Assembly (NCBI RefSeq): GCF_000003855.2
Contig: NW_003101681.1
Span: forward strand, 1,743,893 to 1,807,892
DNA length: 64,000 nt
DNA from: Blastomyces gilchristii SLH14081
Lineage: Eukaryota; Ascomycota; Eurotiomycetes; Onygenales; Ajellomycetaceae
Reading direction: 5' to 3'
Part shown: positions 48,077-58,680 of the stretch, piece after piece
Numbering within the stretch: position 1 is the stretch's first letter
How the letters are laid out: every line of letters starts with the position of its first letter
Notes under the pieces: model-generated
What the model saw: only the letters and a program-made list of their open reading frames with translations
The model's database searches: none
Told to the model about the DNA's origin: nothing
Made by a program: the position numbers and the translations under genes

Positions 48077-48691
48077 TCATCTATAGAAATTCACAAATTT
48101 CAGAAACATCTGCATCTCATGATATGTCTGTGATACTAGCCAGTTCTCAATGACAGAGACCTGACTTCTGTTCATTGAAATGCCATTCATCTCAATAATA
48201 TAATCTAAGAAATCAATCTCCTGCATGTAGAATAAGCATTTTTCAGTGTTTATATAGAGTTGATACTGTCTTAAGTGACTCAACACTTCTTGAACATGAG
48301 TATCATGTTCTTTCTCTGATTTTGAGAAGATTAGAATGTTATTCAGATATACTATGCAGAAGACATTGACAAGGCCCTGCAGTGTCTTATTTATATAGAT
48401 CTGAAAGATGGCTGAAGCATTACAAAGATTAAAAGATAAAACAAGATATTTAAAATTACTGTACTTGATATGAAAAGCTGTTTTCTAAATATTATCTTTA
48501 TTAACTCTGATTCTATAATAGACATTCTGTATATCAATTTTTGAGAATATCTTTACTTCAGATAATTGATCAATCATCTCATCAATTAATAGTAATAAAT
48601 AGTGATTCTTAATTATCATCTTATTAAGGCCTCTGTAGTCTACACATAGATGTAGTCTATCATTCTTCTTGAGTATAAAGAGTATAGACAC
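48077..48691 (-). pseudogene. Gypsy reverse transcriptase fragments
   Basis: The segment at 48691-48485 contains FILKKNDRLHLCVDYRGLNK and ends in KIDIQNVYYRIRV. After the mutated catalytic box (VYLNNILIFS, about 48340) comes 48286-48077 with QYQLYINTEKCLF and FLDYII, then FLKFVNFYR. This is the canonical Ty3/gypsy order. Asp-to-Asn at both catalytic positions abolishes activity. Confidence 0.87.
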
Positions 48692-50539
48692 TTCTGTCAG
48701 ACTCTTTGATGAATATATTCAGTTCTTTAATTACACTTTCTCAAGATATTTATACAGAACATTCAATTTCTTTACAGACAAGTTATAAAGAGGTCTGTAC
48801 AGTATCATTATACTGTCTTCAAGGTGAATCTTATATTATATCTTGATATCAGGAAACTTCACTGCTTCTCTTTCTGAAAAGACATTCTTAAAATCTGTAA
48901 AGAGATATTATATATATCTATCTTCAATGACAGATACTGCTGCTAATCTTGCAGTGAGAGTGATAACTTTTTCATCTATCTTCAAGTCTCAGTTATCTGT
49001 TACATAGTATATTGACTTAATCTTTTTCTCAAGATTCTTCTAATGAAACTCTTCAGATTTCTCTATCACTATCTCTTCATTAGTAAGACAGTATCATCAT
49101 ATCTGAGTAACTCAGTTAATGAGAGAATTGTTTTCTCTCAATTATAGAAGATCTAGAATGATATTCTCATCTATGATATTAACTGTATGAAGAAGCAGAC
49201 TGCTTTTCTTGAAGATTTCTTCTAAGTCTGTGATTATATACTTCACTTAAATTATATTAAAACAGTGATATTTTATTTTATTAATAAATTTCATATAATC
49301 TGATAAGTCTATCTTCTTTTAACTCTTTATTAAAGAAAAGAAATAGAATATGAAGTTAATATCTGTTCTGAAGTTGAGTAGACATCTCACTGATATCTTC
49401 TCATTTGAGATATATATTATAATTGTAACATGAACTCAGAGATATAAGAATTATTAATTCTTCATTTCTTTCTCTTCTTTATCTTTCATAAATATATTTG
49501 TCAGAAGAGAAGTTAACTTTAAGAAGATATCTTCTCAGTTTCTTCTCTTCTTCAGCTTCTTATAATTACTGATATAGTGATTATCAGCTCTGCAGTTGAA
49601 ATAGAGATCTTTGTTAAATCTTTTTTAATATTTCTTCATAGTAAGTGAAGAATCAGAATACTTGAGATTCTTCTTTACTTTCTTCACACTGAAGCTGTCA
49701 TAACACTGTTTAGATTCTGTTATCAGTTACTTAGAAAGAGTCTTATTGACCTTTTTCTTAGAGAATTGATTATTTAAATAGATTCAGAAAGTCAGGTTGA
49801 TAAGCTCAGTGTAATTAATTGATAAACTCTGATATTATAATATTATTATCTGCATCTTATAAGTCAGCTTTATGAGATAAAGCTATGTTTTTAATTGATT
49901 CAAATCATCAGTTAATTTCTCTTAATATTCTTCAAATCTTGTATTGAAATTGAAAGAATTCTCATTATCTTATTAATATAATAAGTTAAACTGCTATGCT
50001 GCTATGAAGCTGCAGTTACAGTGATCTTTGATTTAATTCAGTAAAAAGTTCTTGAATTCTTCTTAAGTTATAACAGTATTAATACACTCAAGCTTTCTCT
50101 TCTTGATAACTCAAGTAGTTGTAGAGATGTCTTCAAGAAGGTTGATAGTATATATTACTTATATCTTATGAGTATTATACTGACTCAGATTAAGGTGAAA
50201 TTTCTGTTTAAGAGTACAGATAAAGCTGTGAAATTCAGACAAGATATTTCTCTTATATCTCAGAGAATCTCTGATTTTAATCTCTCTATCTTTATAATAA
50301 ATGTAGATGTGTAGAGGCTGTGACAGTGATAGAGCAGTTGAAGAGCTTATATCAAAATATGCAGTGATTTCAGAAATCTCAGATTTCTACTGAGATAGAG
50401 ATGTACACACTCTAGAAAATAATGTAGTATTTCTCTCAGAGAGTGAGATCAGATCAGTCTCAGTGTAAATATATGAAATCATATCAGTCTGTTAGAGCTT
50501 GACTGATTCAAACATATAATCAGATTAAGTAATTCAAAT

Positions 50540-51072
50540 TGTAATGTAATGAAGCTGAAGCAGTGACTAGTCAGTAATGTTATATAGAGATAGTTATTTA
50601 AGAAGTTATATAAGTAAGCTTGACTATCTTGCTTGAATAGTAAGCTTATAGACTACAGAGTTATTACAAGAATATTACATATATAATACTTAGTATACTA
50701 AGAAAATTGTATAAGATATACAGTAACTCTTATATATATTTCAGTAGAAGAAAAACAAATCACTGACTTCTTCAATAAGAAGTCAGTATCTAGCTATTTT
50801 ATATAGATAATGAGTGAATACTCTTCTCTTATTTCATAAGTGAGAATAGTCAGAGTAATATCTCAGCAGTATCTTATTATCAAGAAAGAGTAATCTGCTG
50901 ATCTTATATAGAAGCAGAGTTCTTATATTCATCAATCAGATCTTTCTATGATATATCTGAATAATGTCATAGAGTGATTGAAAACTGATTTGAATGAAAT
51001 GAAATCATCCGCATGGAATTGATGAGCCGTGTGGAACCGCAACAGGGCCTTGACGCGGCCGGGAGTGTGACA
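50540..51072 (-). repeat. 5' LTR of the gypsy element, with an undamaged terminal 65 bp
   Basis: Starts TGTAATGTAATGAAGC and ends GGGAGTGTGACA. Positions about 51005-51072 keep C and G at sites where the other LTR has T and A. The remaining 465 bp are as damaged as the other copy. Confidence 0.9.
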
Positions 51073-51077
51073 GCTGC

Positions 51078-52025
51078 AAAGAAAGAGACTCTGCACAGAC
51101 TACAGCTATTCAGTGTATAAGACTCTATTTAATGACTCAGCACTCTCTGAAATGAGACAGTCACTGAAAAAATGTAAAATTCTCAACTTAGACACAGTTT
51201 TGATAAGACTCTTTCTTATATAACTCATGATGAGACCTTTTTCTTTACTGATATTAAGATAGAAAACTGTGAATCAGAGAATTCATAACATTTTTGAGAC
51301 AGAGTATACAAAGAGAGAAGTACTGAAAGAAGAAATACAGCATCTGTATGTAGAAATCACTAGAAAGAATGAGCTGATTAATAGACTCAAGACTGAAGCC
51401 TGTGAGCTGAAGTATTAATGTCAATATTAAATCTATTATATTATTTCATCAGAGTGAAGAATTCTTCTATATAAACATCAGTATTACTCAGAATGTCTTT
51501 CTCTCATTAATACAATCTGCAGAATGTGTTATCAGATTATCACTGATATTATCAAGAGCTACTAGATAGAGATTTTTATAACCAACTTCATGTCTAATAT
51601 TGAAATTATAAATGATGAAAAGAGATGAGAAAGTTGAAGATCTATATGTTGATTACTGAGTTGAAGTTAAGTCAAGTCTCACTGAGTTCTTTAACACTTT
51701 ATCTAATACTCTCTTTTTTCAGCTTGATCTTCTCTTCAGCTGATTCTCTTTCAGCTCACACTTTTTGAGTCACACTTCTTCAACATGTACATTTATAGAT
51801 GTATTTAGAAACTCCGCCAGACTGAGGCATCAATGCCTTCTTGAAACCACATACTCAAAGTCATAATGCTCATCCGGATAATTTAGACAAGTTCATTGTT
51901 TATTTAGAAGTTCTCATGCAATCTTTATTTGAGAAGATTTTAATGTGTAGAGAAGATCTAACTCTATCAATTATATAATATCATTGAAAACTCAACATCA
52001 TCTATGAAGTAAGCTGTTTTATAGT
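51078..52025. other. Repeat U, segment between the gypsy and hAT-derivative insertions
   Basis: Similar in direct orientation to 59600-60010. One plus-strand frame near 51290-51420 has a heptad-like charged pattern (EEIQHLYVEITRKNELINRL) that predicts a short coiled coil, ending in a stop. I do not recognise the family. It may be the basic/leucine-zipper part of a transposon gag or transposase. Confidence 0.55.
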
Positions 52026-52033
52026 GAAGTCAC

Positions 52034-52539
52034 TAGACTGACTGTGTGACTATGTCTGAGACCAGAATCAGATTTTTTGATAGTCTCATTATCAATTCAA
52101 CTGATCTCATTACATAGTTTTAACATTAAATAGTAGTTTTATACTGTCTCAGTGAGACTTACTGTCTACTCTTATCACATTTTTCAAATGAGATCATGAT
52201 TTCCACTTCTCAATTTAAATTATTTTTATTGCTTTAAATGACTTTAAATCTCATTTAAGTGTTATCAAAAAGTGTTACTTTTTAAAAAATTAAAAATAGT
52301 CTAAAAAAAACCTTAAAATGTCTAAAAATAGTAACTTTATATCAAGAATGAAACTAAATGAAATCAAATGGAATCACTTTCTCATTTTTTTCAAGTCATG
52401 GTTTCATTTTAAGATCTGATATATAGTCACTTTACATGTTTTTTTGATAGCTAGTCCCAGCGGGATTCACGCCAAGAAATGTATGGGACCAGACCAAATG
52501 GGACCAAACGGGAAATTCATGGTCCCGGCGGCCAGTCTA
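52034..52539 (+). mobile_element. 506-bp non-autonomous hAT derivative (MITE-like)
   Basis: Has the same ends as the 5.9-kb hAT (TAGACTGACTGTG at the left, CGGCCAGTCTA at the right) and a perfect 8-bp TSD GAAGTCAC (52026-52033 and 52540-52547). The right 80 bp closely match the right end of the large element but are less RIP-damaged. It has no coding capacity. Confidence 0.92.
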
Positions 52540-52547
52540 GAAGTCAC

Positions 52548-53949
52548 CACCTGTCATAGATGCTTTATGCAGTAACTAATAGGCCACAAATATTGCCTGA
52601 ATATCATGGCCTCTTTCATTCAAAACTGTACATCTTCTGCTCATCCGCAGTCAGGGTCAAATTGAGAATAACAGAATGTGGATAGGCCAAATCATTTTAC
52701 AATGAAGCCCCGACCTGTTTTTATGAATAGGCCATGAATCTTGTCCAAATACCATTGCCCCTTTCCGTTCAAAAGTGTACTCCTGCACTTGTGCTTCTGC
52801 GTCCCACCAATTTAGTTTCACCGTCGGGCACATATATACCCAATGGCGATGGCCTTTTCGTTCACGCGTGACACGAATGACACGAGAGGGTTCGATGAAG
52901 TCCTAGCGACGGCTTTCCCTTTTCGAGATTGTGGATCGTGGGTGTGGGGTAGATTGCCATGGGGGCAGATGTGGGTCAAATGGGCAGGAACCGGAGCGGA
53001 AAAATTGTTCCCGGCAGACGTCATTCTCGGCCTCTCAATTCGCGACCAAATACGGACGAAGCCAACAGTTTTCCATTCCGCTTTCTTCACGCAGAGCCTA
53101 CCACAATCTCTTTATCGATTTTATCAATCATGGCTTTGCATCGGCATCAGTCATCTTTAGAAAAGGTATTGGACTTCTCGCAACCGTTCTCGCAACCGTT
53201 CTCGCTAACTCCTCAACAACGTCAAGCGGCAACAACCCTTTTCAGATACCTGATCCAGCATGGTGGTTTGGAGCAACTACCTCGGAAGGTTTGATATCTG
53301 TCTTGTTCTCTATAGTACTTGTAGCTTTTGATTCCGTGGGTAGTTTTAATAAGTTTTGGCTGTTGAAAACAATTAACATCGTTAAAAAAAATTGAAAACT
53401 GAAAAAAGAAGAAAAGAAAAAGGATAAATAAAAAAAATAAACATAAATTAATGACAGGATTGATTGGGATTGGTAGCCCTGGATTGAAGCCGAGTACGCT
53501 GAGATCTGTTGCAACTGGAAAAGTCAAAAAAAGTTGGAAGTGTCCTTATTTGAAACCATGGAGATAACCATTGCATCCCATCCGTATGCCCGCTGGCCCG
53601 TGGACACAAAGGTCGTTGGATTTAGGATCCGGCTGAAGGATTTCTCATCTTGTGCTATCTTCGAGACGAGGCAGACGATGACTTACCGGCATGAGGGCAT
53701 GCCTGGCCTTCAACGGGGCGTAATGTTAGGGTTCGCAGCATGGCTGCTCATAGAATGTAAGGCTTAGGGCCAGGGCAGCGGGAACCAGGAGAGAATGGAG
53801 CCGCGGGCGGGTTTGTAGATGAGCGAGAGACCTAAATGGGCTACACCCATCTGGGGTGACCGTGCTGTGGATATGGTAGGCGTGGCTCTGAAGCCCCATC
53901 GTACTCTCGAGGAGTCAACTTCTGGGAGCCATTTGAAAACGTAACTGTC
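52548..53949. other. Gene-poor start of the island, with a tandem duplication
   Basis: GC-normal DNA. An ATAGGCCA-----TTCAAAA-TGTAC block occurs at about 52578-52632 and again at 52729-52783. Further on, short plus-strand frames (52931-53395; 53534-53767, 77 codons) show no domain. The start MALHRHQSSLEK near 53130 with a nearby donor-like site could be the first exon of a lost gene. Nothing can be named. Confidence 0.4.
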
Positions 53950-54816
53950 CTAGGACCACAATTCTAGGCGAAGCATTTGCAGCCAGGACACTTCAGCTAT
54001 AAACGGATCTAGCATTTTCTCAATCCAGAGGCCCCAGTCATCGTCCCAACGTAATGCACAAACAGCTAGACAGTACTCCCAGTAACTTGGATACCAACCA
54101 GACTTCTCCCAGTCAAGAATGACAAGCTCCAGGGCCCGATTACTGGCAGTTGTCCGCTGGGGGTCGCTCCGAATCATAATATTTTTGCGTTGACAGTCAC
54201 CATGAGTAAACGTCGGCTTATGGCCACAGAAAATGTGTGGCAGACATTGGCGGTAAAAATCTGCTCTGTAACGAGGCCGGCTGTCATAAGTGTATTTCCT
54301 CGCCATCGCTTCGTTGAGCGCGGCTTCGGTGGTGAACGGACCGTTGATTGTAACTTCTTCGTGCTGTGTCCAAAATATCTCATCAAGAAAGCATCGTTTG
54401 CCTATGCTACCATAGTAACCTGGTGATGGCAACTGGCGTAACTCCTTGCAGTAACCGCGCAGTTTTGCAACAATCGATTCCTTCTCTGCACACGTCAAAC
54501 TCGCCCACAGTTTTGCGAGTGTATCACCAGCAATATGCTCCATGACGATGTAGTTTTTACATGTTTGTGGGTTTGAATAGAGAGCATAAACTCGAGGCAC
54601 AGGGACCTTTGTCATTTCCCGAACAAACAGCATGTTCTCTCCTTCAACAAGGTTGACGCCCTTCCCGAACTTCACCACATAATGGCATCCGACCTGGACA
54701 ACCCGTCGCCCTCCATACTCCGGAGATATATTCGGTGCGTTCTCAATTTCAGCTTCTGTCGGGAGAGGGAAAGGGACGTCTGCTGCATAGTATGGTAATC
54801 TGACTGAGCTGTCCAT
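53950..54816 (-). CDS. APH/choline-kinase-like phosphotransferase (protein-kinase-like fold)
   Basis: A single-exon 288-aa member of the fungal aminoglycoside-phosphotransferase-like (APH, PF01636-type) group, a protein-kinase-like small-molecule kinase family that is expanded in Onygenales. The catalytic loop is intact as HGDCQRKN (residues 205-212), with the metal-binding LDWE (234-237) downstream, VVKF (47-50) as the probable ATP-lysine strand and MEHIAGDTLAKLW (92-104) as the hinge region. Length is complete for the family and the start context ACCATGG is strong. It has no neighbour of related function and sits on a small island between transposon blocks. The substrate is unknown. Absence of stops, in contrast to nearby relics, suggests it is still a gene. 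Confidence 0.85.
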   Translation of the reverse strand: MDSSVRLPYYAADVPFPLPTEAEIENAPNISPEYGGRRVVQVGCHYVVKFGKGVNLVEGENMLFVREMTKVPVPRVYALYSNPQTCKNYIVMEHIAGDTLAKLWASLTCAEKESIVAKLRGYCKELRQLPSPGYYGSIGKRCFLDEIFWTQHEEVTINGPFTTEAALNEAMARKYTYDSRPRYRADFYRQCLPHIFCGHKPTFTHGDCQRKNIMIRSDPQRTTASNRALELVILDWEKSGWYPSYWEYCLAVCALRWDDDWGLWIEKMLDPFIAEVSWLQMLRLELWS

Positions 54817-55223
54817 GGTTATCGGATGGTGACGTTAAGAGGAATGGAATGGTGTAGATTTAATTGTTGGGTAAGAATTTGTCAGGCGGTCGCGGCTTGG
54901 GTTAAATTAGCAATGGTAAGGATTATGCCCGCTCGAGCCCTCCCGTAATTATTGATGGTGGTTGTGCCCACAATAAAAAGCATCAACCACCCCACCTTTT
55001 GGGGGTGGGAAGATCATCCACTGCTACTTTCCAATACATTACTACACGCTCCCTCAAGAAGTTTGAATCTGCTTCCGATTTGGATACCACGTTGGCGAAA
55101 CTACAGAAATAACCTCGCAAGGTGCAATAGCGCGACAAATAGGTCGAAAAAGAGAGAAGTGATTATCCCATTCCTACAATTCCTCGGTTCTTTACTGACA
55201 GGACAGGGAAATCACCCCACGAA
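54817..55223. promoter_or_regulatory. Intergenic region with a GC hairpin
   Basis: Upstream region of both the kinase-like gene (minus) and the truncated family member (plus). It contains an inverted repeat CCACCCC-----GGGGGTGG near 54980-55005. No other signal is claimed. Confidence 0.4.
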
Positions 55224-55451
55224 ATGTCTTTCGAGGTCTATCGGGTTGCCTACGCTGGTGTGCCACGTGACCACCACGCTATTTTCGTGGTAACAGATGA
55301 CGATCAATCTGGCCATCTCTTCCAAGTAACGGGCAATATTCAAAATGGAATGACTTTCGAGGATAAACCCGGCAAGAAGCCTGAGGAGTCTGCGAGTTTT
55401 CAAAGCAAGGTTTTTGTTGGAAAGGTGTCGGCAGCGGTGGAGCGACGTTGA
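55224..55451 (+). pseudogene. 3'-truncated member of a small uncharacterised fungal protein family
   Basis: The first 68 codons (MSFEVYRVAYAG, HHAIFVVTDD, GHLFQVTGNIQNGM, FEDKPGKKPE, ending FVGKV) match the N-terminal pattern of a small, intron-bearing fungal family of unknown function that is common in Onygenales and Aspergillus (possibly DUF6914; the number is from memory and uncertain). The family normally continues past this point. Here the sequence runs instead into the antisense of an Argonaute relic near 55420-55430, and the frame ends seven codons later. It is probably not functional. Confidence 0.6.
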
Positions 55452-56951
55452 CGCCAATTTTCCCCAAAGCTTGATGGAACTCATTCATTACGGCCCCCAG
55501 GCTTTGCTGGTTGAAGGAGTCGCGTGCCCCGGGAAGTGAGATCATCAGGTATGACCACTTGGCAAGTGAGGCGCCGGTGTTGAATTTGATATTGATCATA
55601 TTCCAGCTGCCAAAGCGAGGATCAGCCGTCTCGTTGCCCTTGTCCCTTGGCTTCCGCCTTGAGTGCACCAGGGGAGCTAGCTTCACCGTCAAGCCAGAAC
55701 TCGACATCTTTGGCGCCTGCCCCATGCTGTCTAACACAAGGTGGGTGGGCCATGCCTAATCCATCATCCATCCTAGCAAGTCCAAAGATAGTCTTAACTC
55801 TGGGAATTATCTCATTGGCTCTGTTGCGCTTCTCGGGCAGATGCGTGGTTTGGACTTGAACCAATTTGAGAAATTTTTCCAGCGCTACGGTGTTCCAAAC
55901 ACTGTAACTGCTCATGAGTGCCGGTAAAGGGCCAGTGTGATAGAAAGCCCCATGGCTGATATTGATGTTGACCAGGATGTGACAAGTCGCAATGCGCACG
56001 CTCAAAAAGAAGCCCTGAATGACTTTCAAGCCAGAACTGAGATCTCCTCTTGCTGCGTTCTGGTGGAGGGAAAAGCTCTTTGTCAATCCAATGGTGGCAA
56101 GGTTGTCCGCGGATTTAGCGTAGTGGTTCAGAAAGATATTCAGAGCCTGCATCAACTCCTGCTTGCCTACAAATGACTGGCCAAGATCTGTGAAGTTCAG
56201 GTAGTTAGTCAATTCGCTAATACTTAAACTCTTCATGTATAGGACGCGGACCTTGTATGTGGTGGCTCTAGCCGCCGGCTCATCTTCATCTTCAGAACAA
56301 TAGTGGACCTCGATGATGGTCTCATCACTCGAAAACTTAGTTTTGAAGACAAGGGTAGACCGGAAGTCAGTTGCAAGGTTGCCTTGGTGCCAATTCCGCT
56401 GACTGGAGCAGCAGCTGCATGACCCGGGAACGCTTCCTGCCAACGGCCTCTGGGCTGATCTGGATGCCGTATTGATATAGAATCATGCTTGATGGCAGCA
56501 ATAACTCGATGTAATTTGTCGTGAGTTCAACTTTGGTGCCCCTGGTGCCATACCCCGGACAGCTGGGGAAGCCTTTGATTAACTTCAAACTACCAAGATC
56601 GAATGTCTTCTTTGTCATTGGATGCAACGCATCTTCGACTTTCATGACTTTGGGATCTTGGTCTTGAGGGTTGCTATAGACATGGTTAGTGTGTTGAACA
56701 ACTGCACCTTTGCTAGGTGAGGCGCCATCTTACGAGAAGACCTGGATGGCTTGCTGCTCACTAGGCACTCCATACCCTCCTCTTCCACCTCCACCACGAC
56801 CACGACCCTCGCCTCCACCTCTATCACCTCTAAAACCACCGCTGGCTCCTCGCCCTCTGGAATCACCTCATCCATCTCTTCCTCCGCCTCCGCGATCTCC
56901 ACGGAAGCCACCCCGTCCTCTATCCCCGCCTAATCTATACTCACTGGACAT
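55425..56951 (-). pseudogene. Argonaute (QDE-2/Ago-like) pseudogene lacking PAZ and PIWI
   Basis: Starts at ATG 56951 with an RGG-rich N-terminus (RGRGGFRGDRGG). The Argonaute N domain follows (GYGTRGTKVELTTNYIELL, about 56560-56500; VGRKRSRVMQLLL), then the L1 linker (ALNIFLNHYAKSADNLATIG; FSLHQNAARGDLSSGLKVI; ILVNINISHGAFY; 56190-55920). After AHPPCVRQHGAGAKDVEFW the sequence skips the PAZ domain and resumes at the L2/MID region (RFGSWNMINIKF, WSYLMISLPGA, LGAVMNEFHQALGKIGVNV; 55625-55435). It breaks before PIWI. There are two in-frame stops in the N-terminal part, a frameshift near 56395, and a stop at the PAZ gap. It is clearly a pseudogene; a functional paralogue elsewhere is likely. Confidence 0.85.
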
Positions 56952-58489
56952 AGTACTGAATGGCTGAGTGGGGCACTCCAGACACAATATAGAAGACGAT
57001 ACTTAAGGCTAAGATTACGATAAATGCGGGGTTTTGAACTGATGAAGGCTAGCAAACTAAGCGAAGTGGGGTAAGCTACAAGTGTTTCTAATCCCTGCCG
57101 GAGTTTAAGCGCGCCGCTACGTCATTTGCAACAAAGAGAATCCCAGTGGTGAATGGGATGAAGCAACACATGGCGCCTCTACTTTATTAAGAGCCCTTTT
57201 ACCCAATTCGCCGTAAGTAGGCGTGATGGGATTTTCCAATCATGATTGGTTGTTATTGGTGGCTCATGAGGGACTCTTCCAGAGCCTTCTAGTAGACTTT
57301 GAGGGCCTTAGCACTCAACGATCCACCCCCCACCCCCCACCCCAGCCAGGCCGCAACACTACAAACTCCAAATCTGGCAGAGCTTTAATCTCGAGACAAT
57401 CTATTCATTTTTTTGTGCAGTATCTGATATATGGCAGAATCGTTTTAAACCTTCTGTCTTCGCACGCCATGGTTGGCATTCAGCATTGCGGCGAATGCTT
57501 TAAAACATCCTATTGCAAGTGAGAAAGAGCGACGGGGTTTCTGTTGAGATACAAATTTCCAGTCAATGATTTATTATGGTTTAAGAATGTATAGATGGAT
57601 ATCCAGAATCAATGCTCAGAGGGAGCTCTTAAGGTAAATGCTAGTACCTGAGCGACGGCAGTTAAAACATGAGTGATCGCGAGGGCACACGCGAAACGGC
57701 AAAATATGGGCATAACAGCCCACACCGACAAGCAAGATGCAAAATCGTCGACTTTTGCTAGTCCCGAATGAGAAGTCGTATCAAGACTTCAGATCCGGAA
57801 TCTATTATCTTTTCCATGTTTGCACGCGCATCATCATACGTGTGATCAATGTTCTGTAGGAGGACCGCTCGTGGTATCTTATCGACTTCCCAGGTTACTG
57901 AGACAAATGAATTCTCCTTTTGAAAGTGTGTAGACATGATATCGTAATATGTACCCATGCACAATTGTTCATAGGTCTCCACGTAACTGGAACTCCATGC
58001 AGTCGTAGGGAACCCGTCATAGCCTATGAAAACCCCCAATGTCTGAACTGGAGGCTGAGAGACCAACATCCTTCGCCAGCTGGCTTCTGGTCTTAAAAAT
58101 GGATTATCGCCTGTGCTGGAGTTTGCGATATGAAAGTAGGTTCATAAATAACTCGCGATCACACACGGGTGCGAATACAGAGCGAGATCGGGCCTGATTG
58201 TCGCCTGTGCTGGAGGTTGCGCAATATGAAAGTAAGTTCGTATAACGGCTACCGCCATAGCGAATATATCGCTCGTAGATGCGAGATCGCAATTGTGAAT
58301 CGGTCTCGAGAGGCGTTGGGGGTTGTTGAATATCTTGAATCAGTGGATCTAATGTTCACTCCGATCAGGCGGATCGGCGTCTCGGAGTTCTGCATTGTCA
58401 GCGGGAGACAGTTTACGAGAAAAAGAGGCGTGCAGGAATGGACTGAGGTTTTTCTTTCAGGCGAATTGCCAGAAGGCACTGAACAGCCC
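56952..58489. other. Island region with unassigned open frames and a short tandem duplication
   Basis: No recognisable gene. Open frames at 57223-57522 (plus, 99 codons) and 57758-58069 (minus, 103 codons, with Trp/Tyr-rich protein-like composition) show no domain I know. A unit beginning GCCTGTGCTGGAG and containing ATATGAAAGTA occurs at about 58108 and again at about 58202, a 94-bp tandem duplication. The minus-strand frame 58104-58292 spans it and is probably an artefact. Confidence 0.4.
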
Positions 58490-58680
58490 TCTCTCCGTGT
58501 CGCCCTTGCTCAGCAGCCACAAGCTCCTGGTGAACCGCTCCATTGGTCGTTGTTCGTCGCCCGTGGACAGGCCGGGTGTATCAAGTCAAGGGCGATGCAG
58601 AATTCATGCAGTACCAGCCTTCAGATATCCAGATTGACATCACGGTGTCAGCAATGTTCTTGAACATGTATAACCTGTAG
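58490..58680 (+). pseudogene. Frameshifted relic of a second uncharacterised family member
   Basis: The frame SLRVALAQQPQAPGEPLHW then SLFVARGQAG continues after a frameshift near 58571 as VYQVKGDAEFMQYQPSD, ending TAG at 58680. The HW-LFVAR----VYQVKGDA pattern belongs to a small fungal family related in pattern to the truncated gene at 55224. The relic ends exactly where AT-rich repeat DNA begins, so its 3' part was probably lost to that insertion. Confidence 0.6.

Larger units (their letters stand above)
43281..51072 (-). mobile_element. Ty3/gypsy LTR retrotransposon, full length, RIP-damaged
   Basis: 7792 bp bounded by LTRs of about 532 bp and a TSD GCTGC (43276-43280 and 51073-51077). 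Minus-strand order: gag with a damaged zinc knuckle (about 49.6 kb, second-position Cys codons now Tyr), reverse transcriptase (48.7-48.0 kb), integrase (about 46.5-46.7 kb) and a C-terminal fragment near 45.2-45.5 kb. The reverse transcriptase active site reads YLNN in place of YLDD. A 3' segment (44.27-44.92 kb) is much less damaged than the rest. It is inserted into repeat U. Confidence 0.92.
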
